NCBI RefSeq assembly: GCF_019721995.1
Contig: NZ_BLYC01000033.1
Coordinates: 1 to 34,021, forward strand
Origin: Bathymodiolus japonicus methanotrophic gill symbiont
GTDB taxonomy: Bacteria > Pseudomonadota > Gammaproteobacteria > Methylococcales > Methylomonadaceae
Direction of reading: 5' to 3'
Length of the DNA: 34,021 bases
The stretch's first letter is position 1. Each line of letters starts with the position of its first letter. This document shows, piece after piece, positions 16,977-28,427 of this stretch. A program made the position numbers and the translations under genes. A model generated the notes under the pieces. It did no database searches, was not told the origin of the DNA, and saw only the letters and a program-made list of their open reading frames with translations.

Positions 16977-17585
16977 TTAAAGTTGAATTCCAGAGAAAGC
17001 CATGAAGCCAAGTGACATCAGACCCGCGCTAATAAATGTAATTCCCAGACCCTCCAGGCCTTTAGGAATATCACTGTATTTTAGTTTTTCACGTACACCT
17101 GCCATTACAGTAATTGCCAGTGCCCAGCCAAAACCACTACCGATACCGTAAACAACACTTTGAGTGAAGTCGTAGTCTCGTTCAATCATAAACAAACTAC
17201 CACCCAGAATTGCGCAGTTAACAGTGATCAATGGTAAAAATACGCCCAATGCATGATACAAGGCAGGAAAGAATTTATCTAAAATCATTTCCAGCATTTG
17301 TACTAATGCAGCAATCATACCGATACAGCTTAATAATGCTAAAAAGCTTAAATCAACACCGGTAATGCCCATCCATGACAAAGCATCTTCTTTAAGTAAT
17401 GTATGATAAATAATATTATTAACCGGAACAGTAATAGTCTGTACAACCATTACCGCAATACCTAATCCTATCGCTGTCGAAATCTTTTTTGATACCGCAA
17501 GAAAGGTACACATTCCCAGAAAGAATGCCAAAGCCAGGTTTTCAATGAAAACTGCTTTGATAAACAAACTAATATAAGCTTCCAT
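16977..17585 (-). CDS. nqrE: Na+-NQR subunit E
   Basis: The 202-residue protein has six predicted membrane helices. The conserved Cys26 ([10 protein letters not shown]) and Cys124 (VNCAILGG) sit in the two inverted half-repeats and, with the pair in NqrD, bind the intramembrane iron centre. The start overlaps the nqrD stop by one base, so the two are translationally coupled. Size and motifs are standard. Confidence 0.96.
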   Translation of the reverse strand: MEAYISLFIKAVFIENLALAFFLGMCTFLAVSKKISTAIGLGIAVMVVQTITVPVNNIIYHTLLKEDALSWMGITGVDLSFLALLSCIGMIAALVQMLEMILDKFFPALYHALGVFLPLITVNCAILGGSLFMIERDYDFTQSVVYGIGSGFGWALAITVMAGVREKLKYSDIPKGLEGLGITFISAGLMSLGFMAFSGIQL

Positions 17586-18265
17586 TAGTGATGCCCTCCT
17601 TCACCATGAGCAATTGCCATAATTTTAAAATCAGCGGCTTCATTTTGCTCAGGCTTCCATTGACGGAAAACCCAGATAATAATACCAATAATAAAAAATG
17701 CACTCGGTGGCAATAGCATTAAGCCGTTTGGATCATACCAGCCACCATCTTTAGTTAAGGTAAAAACATCAATACCCAGTAATTTACCCGAACCAAGCAG
17801 TTCTCTAAAAAATGCAACAATAATCAAGATTAAGCTATAACCCAAGCCATTACCAATACCATCGATAAAACTCGCCATCGGCGGATTTTTCATAGCATAG
17901 GCTTCAGCACGCCCCATCACGATACAGTTAGTGATAATCAAGCCAACAAAAACCGATAATTGCTTACTGATTTCATAAGCAAAGGCTTTTAGAATTTGGT
18001 CAACCACGATAACCAGTGAAGCGATAATCGTCATCTGCACAATAATACGAATACTACTCGGAATATGGTTACGGATGGAGCTAATCGCGGCACTCGAACA
18101 AGCGGTTACTGCGGTCAATGCCACTGCCATAATCAAAGACGTAGACATTTGCGATGTCACCGCCAAGGCAGAGCAGATACCCAATACTTGCAGAGTAATC
18201 GGATTGTTATTGACCAGTGGATCGATCAGTGTTTTCTTTGTTTCGTCATTCATAACGGCACTCAT
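17585..18265 (-). CDS. nqrD: Na+-NQR subunit D
   Basis: The 226-residue membrane protein is a homologue of NqrE, with Cys31 (LGICSALAV) and Cys114 ([11 protein letters not shown]) as the iron ligands. [12 protein letters not shown] is conserved as in other NqrD proteins. NqrD and NqrE form the pseudo-symmetric core through which electrons and probably Na+ pass. It follows nqrC by nine bases, and its end is the start of nqrE. A His-rich tail (GEGGHH) closes it. Confidence 0.96.
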   Translation of the reverse strand: MSAVMNDETKKTLIDPLVNNNPITLQVLGICSALAVTSQMSTSLIMAVALTAVTACSSAAISSIRNHIPSSIRIIVQMTIIASLVIVVDQILKAFAYEISKQLSVFVGLIITNCIVMGRAEAYAMKNPPMASFIDGIGNGLGYSLILIIVAFFRELLGSGKLLGIDVFTLTKDGGWYDPNGLMLLPPSAFFIIGIIIWVFRQWKPEQNEAADFKIMAIAHGEGGHH

Positions 18266-18274
18266 AATAACCTC

Positions 18275-19150
18275 CTAGCCCTTAGTTTTTACTTTATCCA
18301 GATAAGCCTTAAAACCTTCCCGACCCATCCAGTATTTAACAAGATTAGTAACACCGACACTAGTAAGTGTCGCACCCGCCAAACCATCAACCTTATATTC
18401 AGCACCTGGTTTAGATGTATCAACCACGCCTTTGGCTAAACCTAAAGCAACCTGCCCAGATCCATCATAGAGTTTTTTACCTTGCCATAATGCACGCCAG
18501 TTAGGATTGACTACCTCGCCACCCAGTCCTGGAGTTTCAGCCTGGTCATAAAAGTTAATGCTCTGTACTGTCTCGCCATCGGCATCTAGGGCAAGAAAGC
18601 CGTACATAGTTGACCATAAACCATAACCATGCACAGGCAGGATAATAGACTTAATGGTTTCACCGTCTTTAACTAGGTAGACTTTAGCAATTTTTGCACG
18701 TTTTTTAATGCTGGCAATGTCCTGATTAGGTGTTAAAGCAACACTTAGCTCAGGATCTTTTGCAGCTTTACGTTGATCGTAGGCAACCACATCACCCTCA
18801 ACATAATCACCCGTAGCAACATCCACTAATTTAGCTTCAATTTGCTGCGCAAAAGCCGTGTGTATATCAGTGTCCTCTTGCAAAAGACCTGCGACATCGA
18901 GAATATTCTTCTTCATATCCATCGCTTTGTTTTCAATTTGCAGTGGTCTTAATGCAACCGCTGCGAATGAAACCAGAATCGCACAAACAAAACTTAGTGC
19001 CAAAGCAACTGAAACAGTCTTTTGCAAACTATCATTACTTAAGCTTAGAACTTTTTCCCAGTACTTTTTTAATTTCTGATAATGCTCGCAATTGTCCAGA
19101 TTTTCACAAAGCGGCCCTAAATACTTACATAGTTTATTTTCGTTAGGCAT
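18275..19150 (-). CDS. nqrC: Na+-NQR subunit C, covalent FMN carrier, with N-terminal extension
   Basis: The 291-residue protein has one membrane helix at about residues 46-67 and a periplasmic FMN domain. The flavinylation motif is DGLAGAT (255-261), with Thr261 as FMN acceptor for ApbE; the fourth position is Ala rather than the usual Ser/Thr. Typical NqrC proteins are near 255-260 residues, so this one has about 35 extra cytoplasmic residues, holding three Cys at 8, 15 and 21. The ATG overlaps the nqrB stop by 8 bases. A later start would remove the extension, but no Met occurs until residue 77, after the helix. Confidence 0.93.
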   Translation of the reverse strand: MPNENKLCKYLGPLCENLDNCEHYQKLKKYWEKVLSLSNDSLQKTVSVALALSFVCAILVSFAAVALRPLQIENKAMDMKKNILDVAGLLQEDTDIHTAFAQQIEAKLVDVATGDYVEGDVVAYDQRKAAKDPELSVALTPNQDIASIKKRAKIAKVYLVKDGETIKSIILPVHGYGLWSTMYGFLALDADGETVQSINFYDQAETPGLGGEVVNPNWRALWQGKKLYDGSGQVALGLAKGVVDTSKPGAEYKVDGLAGATLTSVGVTNLVKYWMGREGFKAYLDKVKTKG

Positions 19151-20344
19151 GACGTTTTATCCTTCTATTAATATTTTCCTGAACGACAAAATAATCAATC
19201 ACAGGCGCAAACATATTAGCGAATAAAATAGATAACATCATGCCTTCCGGGAAGGCAGGGTTTACTACTCGCACTAATACAACCATCACACCAATTAAGG
19301 CTCCAAATATCCAGCGGCCAGTATTAGTAGATGCTGCTGAGACTGGGTCGGTTGCCATATATACCATTCCAAAGGCAAAACCACCTAAGGTTAAATGCCA
19401 GTAAAAAGGCATGGCAAACATTGGATTGGTATCACTACCAATAATGTTAAACAATAATGAAGTCGCGACCATTCCTCCTAGTACGCCGCCCATAATACGG
19501 TATGACGCAATACGTGTATAGAGCAGGAATGCCGCACCAATTAGAATTGCAAGCGTCGATGTTTCACCGATAGAACCCGGTATAAAGCCCATAAAACTCT
19601 GAAACCAGCCATATCCTGCCGCATTAACCGCATCAATTCCACCTTGTGCAGCGATACCCAGAGGCGTTGCCATGGTATAGCCATCCACACCAACCCAGGC
19701 AGTATCACCTGAAATTGCAGCGGGATAAGCAAAGAATAAAAATGCACGTCCGGTTAGAGCAGGGTTTAAAAAGTTCTTACCGGTACCACCAAAGACTTCT
19801 TTACCGATCACAATACCGAATGAAATACCTAAAGCAACCTGCCATAAAGGCATATCTGGAGGTAAAATTAAGGTATATAACATCGAAGAAACAAGGAAAC
19901 CCTCATTCACCTCATGTCCACGAACCGTGGCAAATAACACTTCCCATACACCACCCACTGCTAATGTAATCAGGTAGATAGGTAGGAAAAACAAAGCGCC
20001 GTGAACAAAATTGGAAATAGGGTTCATTGGACTGTAACCAAACAATGACATAGGAATACTACGCCAGTTGGTAGTCTCGCTTAAGCCCATTGCTTCTATC
20101 GCCAAATTAGCCTGATAACCTGAGTTATACATTGCCATTAACACGGCAAAGAAGGTTGCGATAACCACAAACGTCATAGTACGCTTCAGGTCATTACCAT
20201 CGCGTACATGTGTCGTGCCACGCGTGACATCTGCAGGGGTATAAATAAAAGTATCGACCATCTCATAGAGACCGTAATACCTCTCCAGCTTGCCGCCTTT
20301 GGTAAAGACCGGCTCAATACTATCTAATAAAGATCTAGCATTCA

Positions 20345-20345
<1 letters not shown>
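19143..20345 (-). CDS. nqrB: Na+-NQR subunit B, covalent FMN and riboflavin subunit
   Basis: The 400-residue protein has about ten membrane helices. The flavinylation motif DGYTMAT (221-227) places FMN on Thr227. GKEVFGGTGKNFLNPALTGR is the conserved stretch just before it. NqrB is the largest membrane subunit and the site of quinone reduction and of the Na+ path. Its start codon shares one base with the nqrA stop. Everything expected is present. Confidence 0.97.
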
Positions 20346-22000
<1,655 letters not shown>

Positions 22001-22079
22001 ACTCGATGTTCAAATTTTTGATATTGAGAAGGTAAAATCAGGTATTCTGAGGTTGTTGTAATTTTATCGGCGTAATCCC

Positions 22080-23532
22080 ATGTTAATGAATGCCCCAGCC
22101 ACCTTTATCCAAAGCTATATTGACGATTTAAATGATGCGCTCAATCAGCTAAAACCCGGAGCCGCTTTGACACGGATTCAAGCCGCTTGGTTGGGCACTT
22201 GTTTAACGTGCATACTGCTAATGAACTCTGTTTGCTGGGCTAAGTTTGAGCGAGCAAGCCTTGGAGATTGCAAAGTAGCCGCATTATCCTGGGTGTTTCG
22301 TAAAGCAAGTATACCCTGGGACTGGTTGCTACAGGTGAGTGTGGTCTTAATTTTAAAACGTTATGGCATTACTGAAGGTGTGTTGGCCTTTGATGAATCA
22401 GACCGAGCACGATCTAAGTCTACAAAACGTATTTATAAGGTTTACAAGCAGAAACACAAAGGCTCCGGCGGGTATGTTAATGGACAAACGATAGTATTAT
22501 TGCTGCTAGTTACCTCATCCATTACAGTGCCTGTCGGTTTTTTCTTTTATATGCCGGATCCAGCCTTAAAGCAGTGGGATAAAGAAGATAAACGGTTGAA
22601 AAAGAGCGGTATAGCAAAAAAAGATCGGCCTATTAAGCCTGAACGTGACAGTGCCTACCCGACCAAAACAGAGATTGCATTAGGCTTATTAAAAGAGTTT
22701 AACAGGCGCGCCATGCTACCTCACGAAATTCCGGGACTCCTGTCGCCATAATTCGTTCACCTACGCAGCGGATGGGAGATGCCCTGAACGCCCTGCGTCC
22801 GCAACGACTACGCACAAAAGCCGCTTCGTCATTACTACCTCACTGGCTGGACGGCTATTCGGAATGCAATTCTTGCTCCTCTCGCGTGCTGCTAGCACAC
22901 GTCGAATCAGCGAATTGCCCTGTCGCCTATCAGGGACTAAAAATCACCACTTCGCTAAGCTCCGTTTCCATGATTTTCAGCGAGTGACTGTCAGCAGTGC
23001 ACGATTAAAGGTGAGTTCTCACAGTAAAAAGCGCTTTGTCATTGCCTTAAAATATGACGGTGAAAACGACTATCGCTATTTAGTGGCGACAGACCTGACT
23101 TGGCGCACACAAGATATTATTCAAGCCTATACGTTGAGATGGCTGATTGAGGTTTTCTTTGAGGACTGGAAGCTTTATGAAGGATGGGGGCGTGAGGCCA
23201 AACAATTAGATGAAGAGGGATCAAGCCGTGGCCTGGTTCTGAGTCTTTTGTTTGACCATTGCCTTCTCCTTCACCCAGAGCAAATAGCCCGCATTGAAAG
23301 CAAACTACCTGCGTATACCGTAGGAAGCTTACAGCGCAAGTCTCAAATGGATGTACTGCTTGAGTTCATCACGTCATTGCTAGAGTTTCCAGATCCTGGT
23401 GATAAGCTGAAAGAGTTAGGTGAATTAATAAAGGATGTGTTTCAACTGATGCCATCAGGAAAACATATGATTGGCAGAGATTTAGGCCGCTTAGGGCCAA
23501 CAGCATCATTAAAGTATTGTTCTGCTGGGTGA
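22080..23532 (+). pseudogene. IS4-b transposase, internally deleted and split by A6
   Basis: The N-terminal piece (22080-22702) has FDESDRARSKSTK, probably with the first catalytic Asp. The C-terminal piece (from 22984) has YTLRWLIEVFFEDWK, fitting the IS4-type Y-(2)-R-(3)-E-(6)-K signature. The middle, including the DALYGEKAF region present in copy 2, is missing: 235 bases of copy 2 (32536-32770) have no counterpart. Allowing for an extra T in copy 2, the loss is 234 bases or 78 codons. Element A6 sits at the junction. This copy cannot make active transposase. Confidence 0.85.
22703..22982 (+). mobile_element. Family-A structured element, copy A6 (280 bp)
   Basis: Standard ends inside the IS4-b transposase gene. 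Compared with copy 2 it stands in place of 235 bases bordered by a direct TTAAAGT repeat (32533 and 32768 regions). Either a repeat-mediated deletion came first and A6 inserted into the scar, or insertion and deletion were one event. Confidence 0.88.
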
Positions 23533-23578
23533 AGGTAAGAGTTTGATGGCAATGGGATGGAAAAACTTGAACATCGAG

Positions 23579-25744
23579 TTATACAACCTCTAACTTGGCA
23601 TAAGACAGCATCAACCACTTCATACCCACATTGGCAAAATTAATTTGCACTCGCTCCTGACTACCTTCACCATCGACTTGCAACACCACCCCCTCACCAA
23701 ATTTCTCATGCCTTACCCGCTGCCCTAATTGATAACGCCCACTGGTTCCAAGTATTACCTTTGCTTTAGTATTTGTTGATACAGGCTTGCTGACACTGGC
23801 ACGCAGCCGTATTTCCTGCATCTGTTCAGCAGGAATTTCTTTTAAAAAGCGCGAAGGTCTAGGATGATTTTCCTTACCATATAAACGTCTGGACTCCGCA
23901 TAACTTATATATAATAACTTCATCGCACGAGTCATGCCTACATAACACAAGCGGCGCTCCTCTTCTAATCGGGCTATATCATCGACTGACTGCTGCGAAG
24001 GAAATAAACCTTCTTCTAGGCCCACCATAAATACTAGAGGGAACTCCAAGCCTTTTGCCGAATGCAAGGTCATTAACTGTACACAATCCTCAAAGTCATC
24101 TGCTTGTGCATCGCCTGACTCTAAAGCGGCATGCGCTAAAAACAAATCCAGCTCTGAAAAGTTTTCTTCATTATCTTCGTCAAATTCAAATTGCCGCGCT
24201 GCGTTAACTAGTTCTTCCAGATTTTCTACCCGCGCCTCACCCTTATCTCCTTTTTCTTTCTTATGGAATTCAATTAGACCGCTTTTTTCGATCGCATATT
24301 TGACCTGCTCATATAACTCCTGATCTTCCGCCTGCTCCCCCAGACTGTTAATTAACTGCACAAAGCCTTTAAGCGCATTTTCCGCACGCGGAGTAAAGTG
24401 CCCCGCCTTAAGCAACTCAATCATTGCCTGCCATAAACTTATTTGTTTAGACCTAGCTAGCTGGCGTATATCATCCAGGGTTTTTGCTCCAACCCCACGC
24501 GTTGGCGTATTAATAATGCGCTCAAACGCTGAATCATTATCTTTATGCAACATAAGAAACAGGTACGCCAAGGCATTTTTGATTTCCATACGATCAAAGA
24601 AGCGCAACCCACCGTAAACTCGATACGGCGTACCGGTCGCCATCAACTTCTCTTCAAACTGGCGCGACTGGGCATTGGACCGATACAGAATAGCAATATC
24701 CGAGCGTAAATTTCCTTCTGCAACCCATTTACGTATCCGCTCTACGACAAAGTAGGCTTCATCCTGCTCATTAAAAGCAGAATACAGCGAGATTAAATCA
24801 CCATCACCGCCATCGGTTCTAAGTTCTTTCCCCATACGCCCATCATTGCATGCAATTAGCGCATTAGACGCTTTAAGAATATTTCCAGTAGAACGATAAT
24901 TTTGCTCGAGTCTAATCAATAGATGATTAGGATAATGCTGTTGAAAATTAAACATATTCTCAATTTTCGCCCCACGCCAGCCGTAAATTGACTGATCATC
25001 ATCCCCCACGACAAACAAATTGTCCTGCCCTTCGGTTAATAAACGTAACCAGGCATATTGCACGGTATTGGTATCCTGAAATTCGTCCACATGCACATGC
25101 TTAAAACGCGCCCGATAGAAAGCTAATAATTCGGCATTATCACGTAAGGTTTCATGCGCTCGTAACAGTAACTCTGCAAAATCCACCAACCCCGAGCGCT
25201 GACATAGATCTTCGTAGGTGCGATAAATAACCAACAATTGCTGCTGATATAAATCGCCCGTTTCCTGTATATGTTTAGCGCGTATGCCTTCATCTTTTTG
25301 CGCATTGATATACCACACCACCTGCTTAGGTGGCCAGCGGTTATCATCTATATTCATCGCCTTCATCAAGCGCTTAATTAAGCGTAATTGATCATCTGAA
25401 TCGATTACCTGGAAGGTATCTGGTAATTTTGCTTCCTTATTATGCTGGCGTAATAAGCGATGTGCCAGGCCGTGAAAAGTACCAATCCACATGGAACGCG
25501 CTGAAATATTTAACAGATCTTCAACACGGCTACGCATTTCTTTAGCCGCTTTATTAGTAAAGGTAACCGCCAGGATATTATGAGGTGAAATATGCTCTAT
25601 CTTAATTAACCAGGCTATACGATGCACCAGCACACGCGTCTTACCACTACCCGCACCCGCCAGTACCAGCATAGACCGAGTGGGTGCTGAGACTGCTTCA
25701 CGCTGCGCATCATTTAGAGAATCAATAATTGCCGTTACATCCAT
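23579..25744 (-). CDS. uvrD: DNA helicase II UvrD
   Basis: The 721-residue SF1A helicase has Walker A AGAGSGKT at about residues 29-36, motif Ia TFTNKAAKEM, Walker B VDEFQDTN, motif III GDDDQSIYGWRGA, motif V TLHSAKGLEF and motif VI YVGMTRAMKLL. The C-terminal Tudor-like tail (GQRVRHEKFGEGVV to YAKLEVV) is that of UvrD rather than Rep. It unwinds DNA 3' to 5' in mismatch and nucleotide excision repair. The gene is full length. The IS4-b element is inserted at its last codon, but the stop is preserved. Confidence 0.96.
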   Translation of the reverse strand: MDVTAIIDSLNDAQREAVSAPTRSMLVLAGAGSGKTRVLVHRIAWLIKIEHISPHNILAVTFTNKAAKEMRSRVEDLLNISARSMWIGTFHGLAHRLLRQHNKEAKLPDTFQVIDSDDQLRLIKRLMKAMNIDDNRWPPKQVVWYINAQKDEGIRAKHIQETGDLYQQQLLVIYRTYEDLCQRSGLVDFAELLLRAHETLRDNAELLAFYRARFKHVHVDEFQDTNTVQYAWLRLLTEGQDNLFVVGDDDQSIYGWRGAKIENMFNFQQHYPNHLLIRLEQNYRSTGNILKASNALIACNDGRMGKELRTDGGDGDLISLYSAFNEQDEAYFVVERIRKWVAEGNLRSDIAILYRSNAQSRQFEEKLMATGTPYRVYGGLRFFDRMEIKNALAYLFLMLHKDNDSAFERIINTPTRGVGAKTLDDIRQLARSKQISLWQAMIELLKAGHFTPRAENALKGFVQLINSLGEQAEDQELYEQVKYAIEKSGLIEFHKKEKGDKGEARVENLEELVNAARQFEFDEDNEENFSELDLFLAHAALESGDAQADDFEDCVQLMTLHSAKGLEFPLVFMVGLEEGLFPSQQSVDDIARLEEERRLCYVGMTRAMKLLYISYAESRRLYGKENHPRPSRFLKEIPAEQMQEIRLRASVSKPVSTNTKAKVILGTSGRYQLGQRVRHEKFGEGVVLQVDGEGSQERVQINFANVGMKWLMLSYAKLEVV

Positions 25745-25779
25745 TACTTAACCTATTTGGCATTTACTATAAGTACACG

Positions 25780-25843
25780 GTAGAGCGTGACTTTAGTGCG
25801 CCTTTCTAAACTGTTTTACCAGCGGACTAAAGCCACGCTCTAC
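25780..25843. repeat. REP-like hairpin upstream of uvrD
   Basis: GTAGAGCGTGACTTTAGT (25780-25797) pairs with ACTAAAGCCACGCTCTAC (25826-25843) with one mismatch and a 28-base loop. It lies 36 bases upstream of the uvrD ATG. I see no second copy in the window, so its repeat status is a guess from its form. Confidence 0.6.
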
Positions 25844-25898
25844 AGCATTCAATAAGGCGATAAAAAATCAAACATTATACCTGATCAAAATAATGAAT

Positions 25899-27019
25899 CC
25901 TGAATTCGTATAATAAGTGCATAACCCCCTGCAAGTATTGGCTAGACTAACACCTGTTGAATTAAGACAAGACATAGGTGTAAAGTAAACAGCTACCAAA
26001 CAATTTACAGAGGCTACAAATGAGCTATACACACCTATGTCCTGAAGAAAGATATTATATAGAAATTGAATTAAAAAAGGGAACTTCACAGAATAAAATA
26101 GCAGAAGCCTTAGAACGAAGCCAAAGCAATATTTCACGCGAGATTAAACGCAATACAGGTCAAAGAGGCTACAGGCATAAACAAGCAGAAGATTTTGCCC
26201 AAGAACGACACAAAAACAAGCCTAAAGAGGTTAAATTAACGGATGAAATAAAAGGCATTGTTAATGTTCGCATTGAGGATGACTGGAGTCCTGAGCAGAT
26301 TGCAGGGCGGTTAAAACAAGAAGGTATAATTAGTCTTCATCATGAAACAATCTACCAGCATATTCTGGCGGACAAAAAGGCAGGGGGTGAACTATACAAG
26401 CATCTTCGGCATCAGAACAAAACCTATCGCAAGCGGTATGGGTCAGCCCATAATAGGACAGGAATCCCTAATAGAGTCGATATAGATGAGCGTCCTGAAG
26501 AGGTCAACAACCGTAAGCGTATAGGTGATTGGGAGGCAGATACAATCATTGGGAAAAATCACAAAGGGGCGATTGTAACGTTGGATGAGCGAGTCTCTAA
26601 ATTACGGTTGGCCTTCCCTTTAGCGGGGAAAAAGGCTCAATATGTATTAGACGCAACTATTTTAATGCTTGATCCTATAAAAAGCTTTGTTAAAACAATT
26701 ACTTTTTATAACGGGAAAGAGTTTACCCTGCATGAAAAAATAGCAGAAGCACTAGGTTGTGATACGTATTTTTCGACTCCATACAGCTCTTGGGAAAGAG
26801 GGCAAAATGAGAATGCTAATGGCTTATTAAGACAGTATTTCCCTAAAGTAATGGATTTGATTGATGTTACGATAAAAGAGGTTTTTATAGCCGTTGATAA
26901 GCTAAATAGTCGCCCTAAAAAGTGTCTCAATTACAAAACACCTTATGAGGTATTTGAAGAGCTGACTGGGATAGATATGAAAAATTTATTGGGTTATGTA
27001 CTTATGACTTGAATTCAGG
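25899..27019 (+). mobile_element. IS30-family insertion sequence (1121 bp)
   Basis: The ends are imperfect inverted repeats of about 29 bases: CCTGAATTC...AAGTGCATAACCC on the left and GGGTTATGTACTT...GAATTCAGG on the right. AAT flanks both sides as a probable 3-bp duplication. A single gene fills it. It lies between uvrD and the DUF2892 gene. Confidence 0.9.
26020..27012 (+). CDS. IS30-family transposase with a changed catalytic residue
   Basis: The 330-residue protein has the IS30 layout: N-terminal helix-turn-helix (ERYYIEIELKKGTSQNKIAEAL, SNISREIKRN), a second HTH (WSPEQIAGRL), then the DDE core. The first Asp is 174 (WEADTIIG) and the Glu is 264 (RGQNENANGLLRQYFP). The second Asp, normally in SDNGKEF or FDNGKEF, is Tyr230 here (FYNGKEF, codon TAT). 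One G-to-T change explains it and should abolish catalysis. The gene is otherwise intact, so the loss is probably recent. Confidence 0.9.
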   Translation: MSYTHLCPEERYYIEIELKKGTSQNKIAEALERSQSNISREIKRNTGQRGYRHKQAEDFAQERHKNKPKEVKLTDEIKGIVNVRIEDDWSPEQIAGRLKQEGIISLHHETIYQHILADKKAGGELYKHLRHQNKTYRKRYGSAHNRTGIPNRVDIDERPEEVNNRKRIGDWEADTIIGKNHKGAIVTLDERVSKLRLAFPLAGKKAQYVLDATILMLDPIKSFVKTITFYNGKEFTLHEKIAEALGCDTYFSTPYSSWERGQNENANGLLRQYFPKVMDLIDVTIKEVFIAVDKLNSRPKKCLNYKTPYEVFEELTGIDMKNLLGYVLMT

Positions 27020-27096
27020 AATTAAAAATGCGTTGGTTTTACCGGTTATTTTCATCCTGAGCTTGCACATTTTTATTAGGCCTGTATATTTACTAT

Positions 27097-27300
27097 CTGA
27101 AGTTTCCCAATAATTATTTATGGTAAAATTGAAACTATGCTACAACTATATGAAAAAAACAGTCTTTTCATTCATTTCAAATGCTATTGCCTAAGGGGAA
27201 TTAAGTAGGGGTTTGCTATAAACATGGCAAAACCACCTAAAATAAACCTCGATACACCAGCATTGTGTCTTTCAGCTACTCAATAATTGGGAAACTTCAG
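27097..27300. mobile_element. MITE C, copy 2 (204 bp, 8-bp target duplication)
   Basis: The same terminal repeats as at 4820-5015 (CTGAAGTTTCCCAATAATT). TTTACTAT is exactly duplicated at 27089-27096 and 27301-27308. It is 8 bases longer than copy 1 owing to an indel in the ATAAACATGGCAAAACC part. Confidence 0.92.
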
Positions 27301-27365
27301 TTTACTATTGTTAAACACTGACTATCTGTCCTCTTATTATAAATTAGAATAAAAAAGGAAAAACC

Positions 27366-27584
27366 ATGAACTTTGATTTTAAACGCATGCTAAAATTTGA
27401 AATTAACGTCGGCACAAAAGAAAAAAAAATGCGCATCTATTCAGGTGCCGCTTTATTGTTTGTTTCCCTATTTATAGCTTCTGTGCCTTTACTATTAATC
27501 GGCCTGATACTGGTTGCTACTGGTTACACTGGATTTTGCCCGGTTTATTCAGGCATAGAAAGATCGACTGTAGAAGAAGAGTAA
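27366..27584 (+). CDS. DUF2892-type small membrane protein
   Basis: The 72-residue protein has a charged N-terminus with NVGTKEKKMRIYSG, two close membrane segments (about residues 24-55), and GFCPVYSG near the end. This matches DUF2892 (YgaP-like membrane domain) with its NVG-R-R start and GFCPxY motif. Function is unknown; relatives often accompany rhodanese or sulfur and redox proteins. AAGGA precedes the ATG at suitable spacing. Upstream are an IS30 element and MITE C, so its original promoter may be displaced. Confidence 0.8.
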   Translation: MNFDFKRMLKFEINVGTKEKKMRIYSGAALLFVSLFIASVPLLLIGLILVATGYTGFCPVYSGIERSTVEEE

Positions 27585-28427
27585 ACACCGTAAGTTGGGC
27601 ATAGGCACGCAAGGTGACAAGTGACTCTCCCAACTAACCTGATTAGCCACAGCAGATCCATTCACACCTTCTCTCCCTCCCCCTAGCCCTCAGAATAACC
27701 CACTACACTCAGCCTATCAGTTTAATCTAGCTTGCGACTAGTGCCTCCCTATTTTGTATCAAATATTAATAGTTGAATTTAAGAGATGCTGTACTAGAAT
27801 AAATATGTCTTGCTTAGGAACTATTTCCCCTGAAGCTATTCTTTATTCAAGGTGACTGATTATGCTGCAACAAATAATGGACTATTTTCGTATAGGGCTG
27901 TGGTTACAACAAACAGAAACCGAAGAGCGACAACTAAAAGCATACCTCATACGTTTGCTAAAAATATTCACGCTCTCCATCAAGGCTTTTATTAAAGATA
28001 ATGGCGCCTTGAGAGCATCGGCACTCACACTTTATTCGCTTTTATCTATAGTACCTGTTATTGCCATGTTATTTGGTATCGCCAAGGGCTTTGGCTTTGA
28101 AGCACTTTTAGAACAGCGACTGCTAGAACAATCATCCGAACAAAGCGCCCTTATCGAAAAATTATTTGAGATGGCAAAGCACCTGTTAGACTCCACTAAA
28201 GGTGGTGTCGTTGCCGGCGTTGGCGTTGGCGTTGGCGTTGCAATTCTTTTTTGGACCGTGCTAAAAGTCATTAGCAATATCGAAGAGTCATTTAATCATA
28301 TCTGGCGAGTGACAAAATCACGGACTCTGGCACGCAAGCTAAGTGATTATCTCTCGGTCATGTTACTCGCTCCACTATTGATGATTGCAGCCAGCAGTAT
28401 CAGTATCTATAGACTTTCAGAAAATTA

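Larger units (their letters stand above)
22001..23579 (+). mobile_element. IS4-family element 'IS4-b', copy 1, carrying element A6
   Basis: The terminal repeats begin ACTCGATGTTCAA and end in the inverse, TTGAACATCGAGT. TAT at 21998-22000 and 23580-23582 is a 3-bp target duplication. Without A6, and with the 235 bases missing relative to copy 2, the element would be about 1.53 kb. It is inserted at the stop codon of uvrD; its last T plus the duplicated TA rebuild the TAA. Confidence 0.88.

Noticed and set aside
27585-27861. Possible small gene or RNA between the DUF2892 gene and yihY
   Set aside because: No frame, hairpin-T-run or promoter stood out on either strand.
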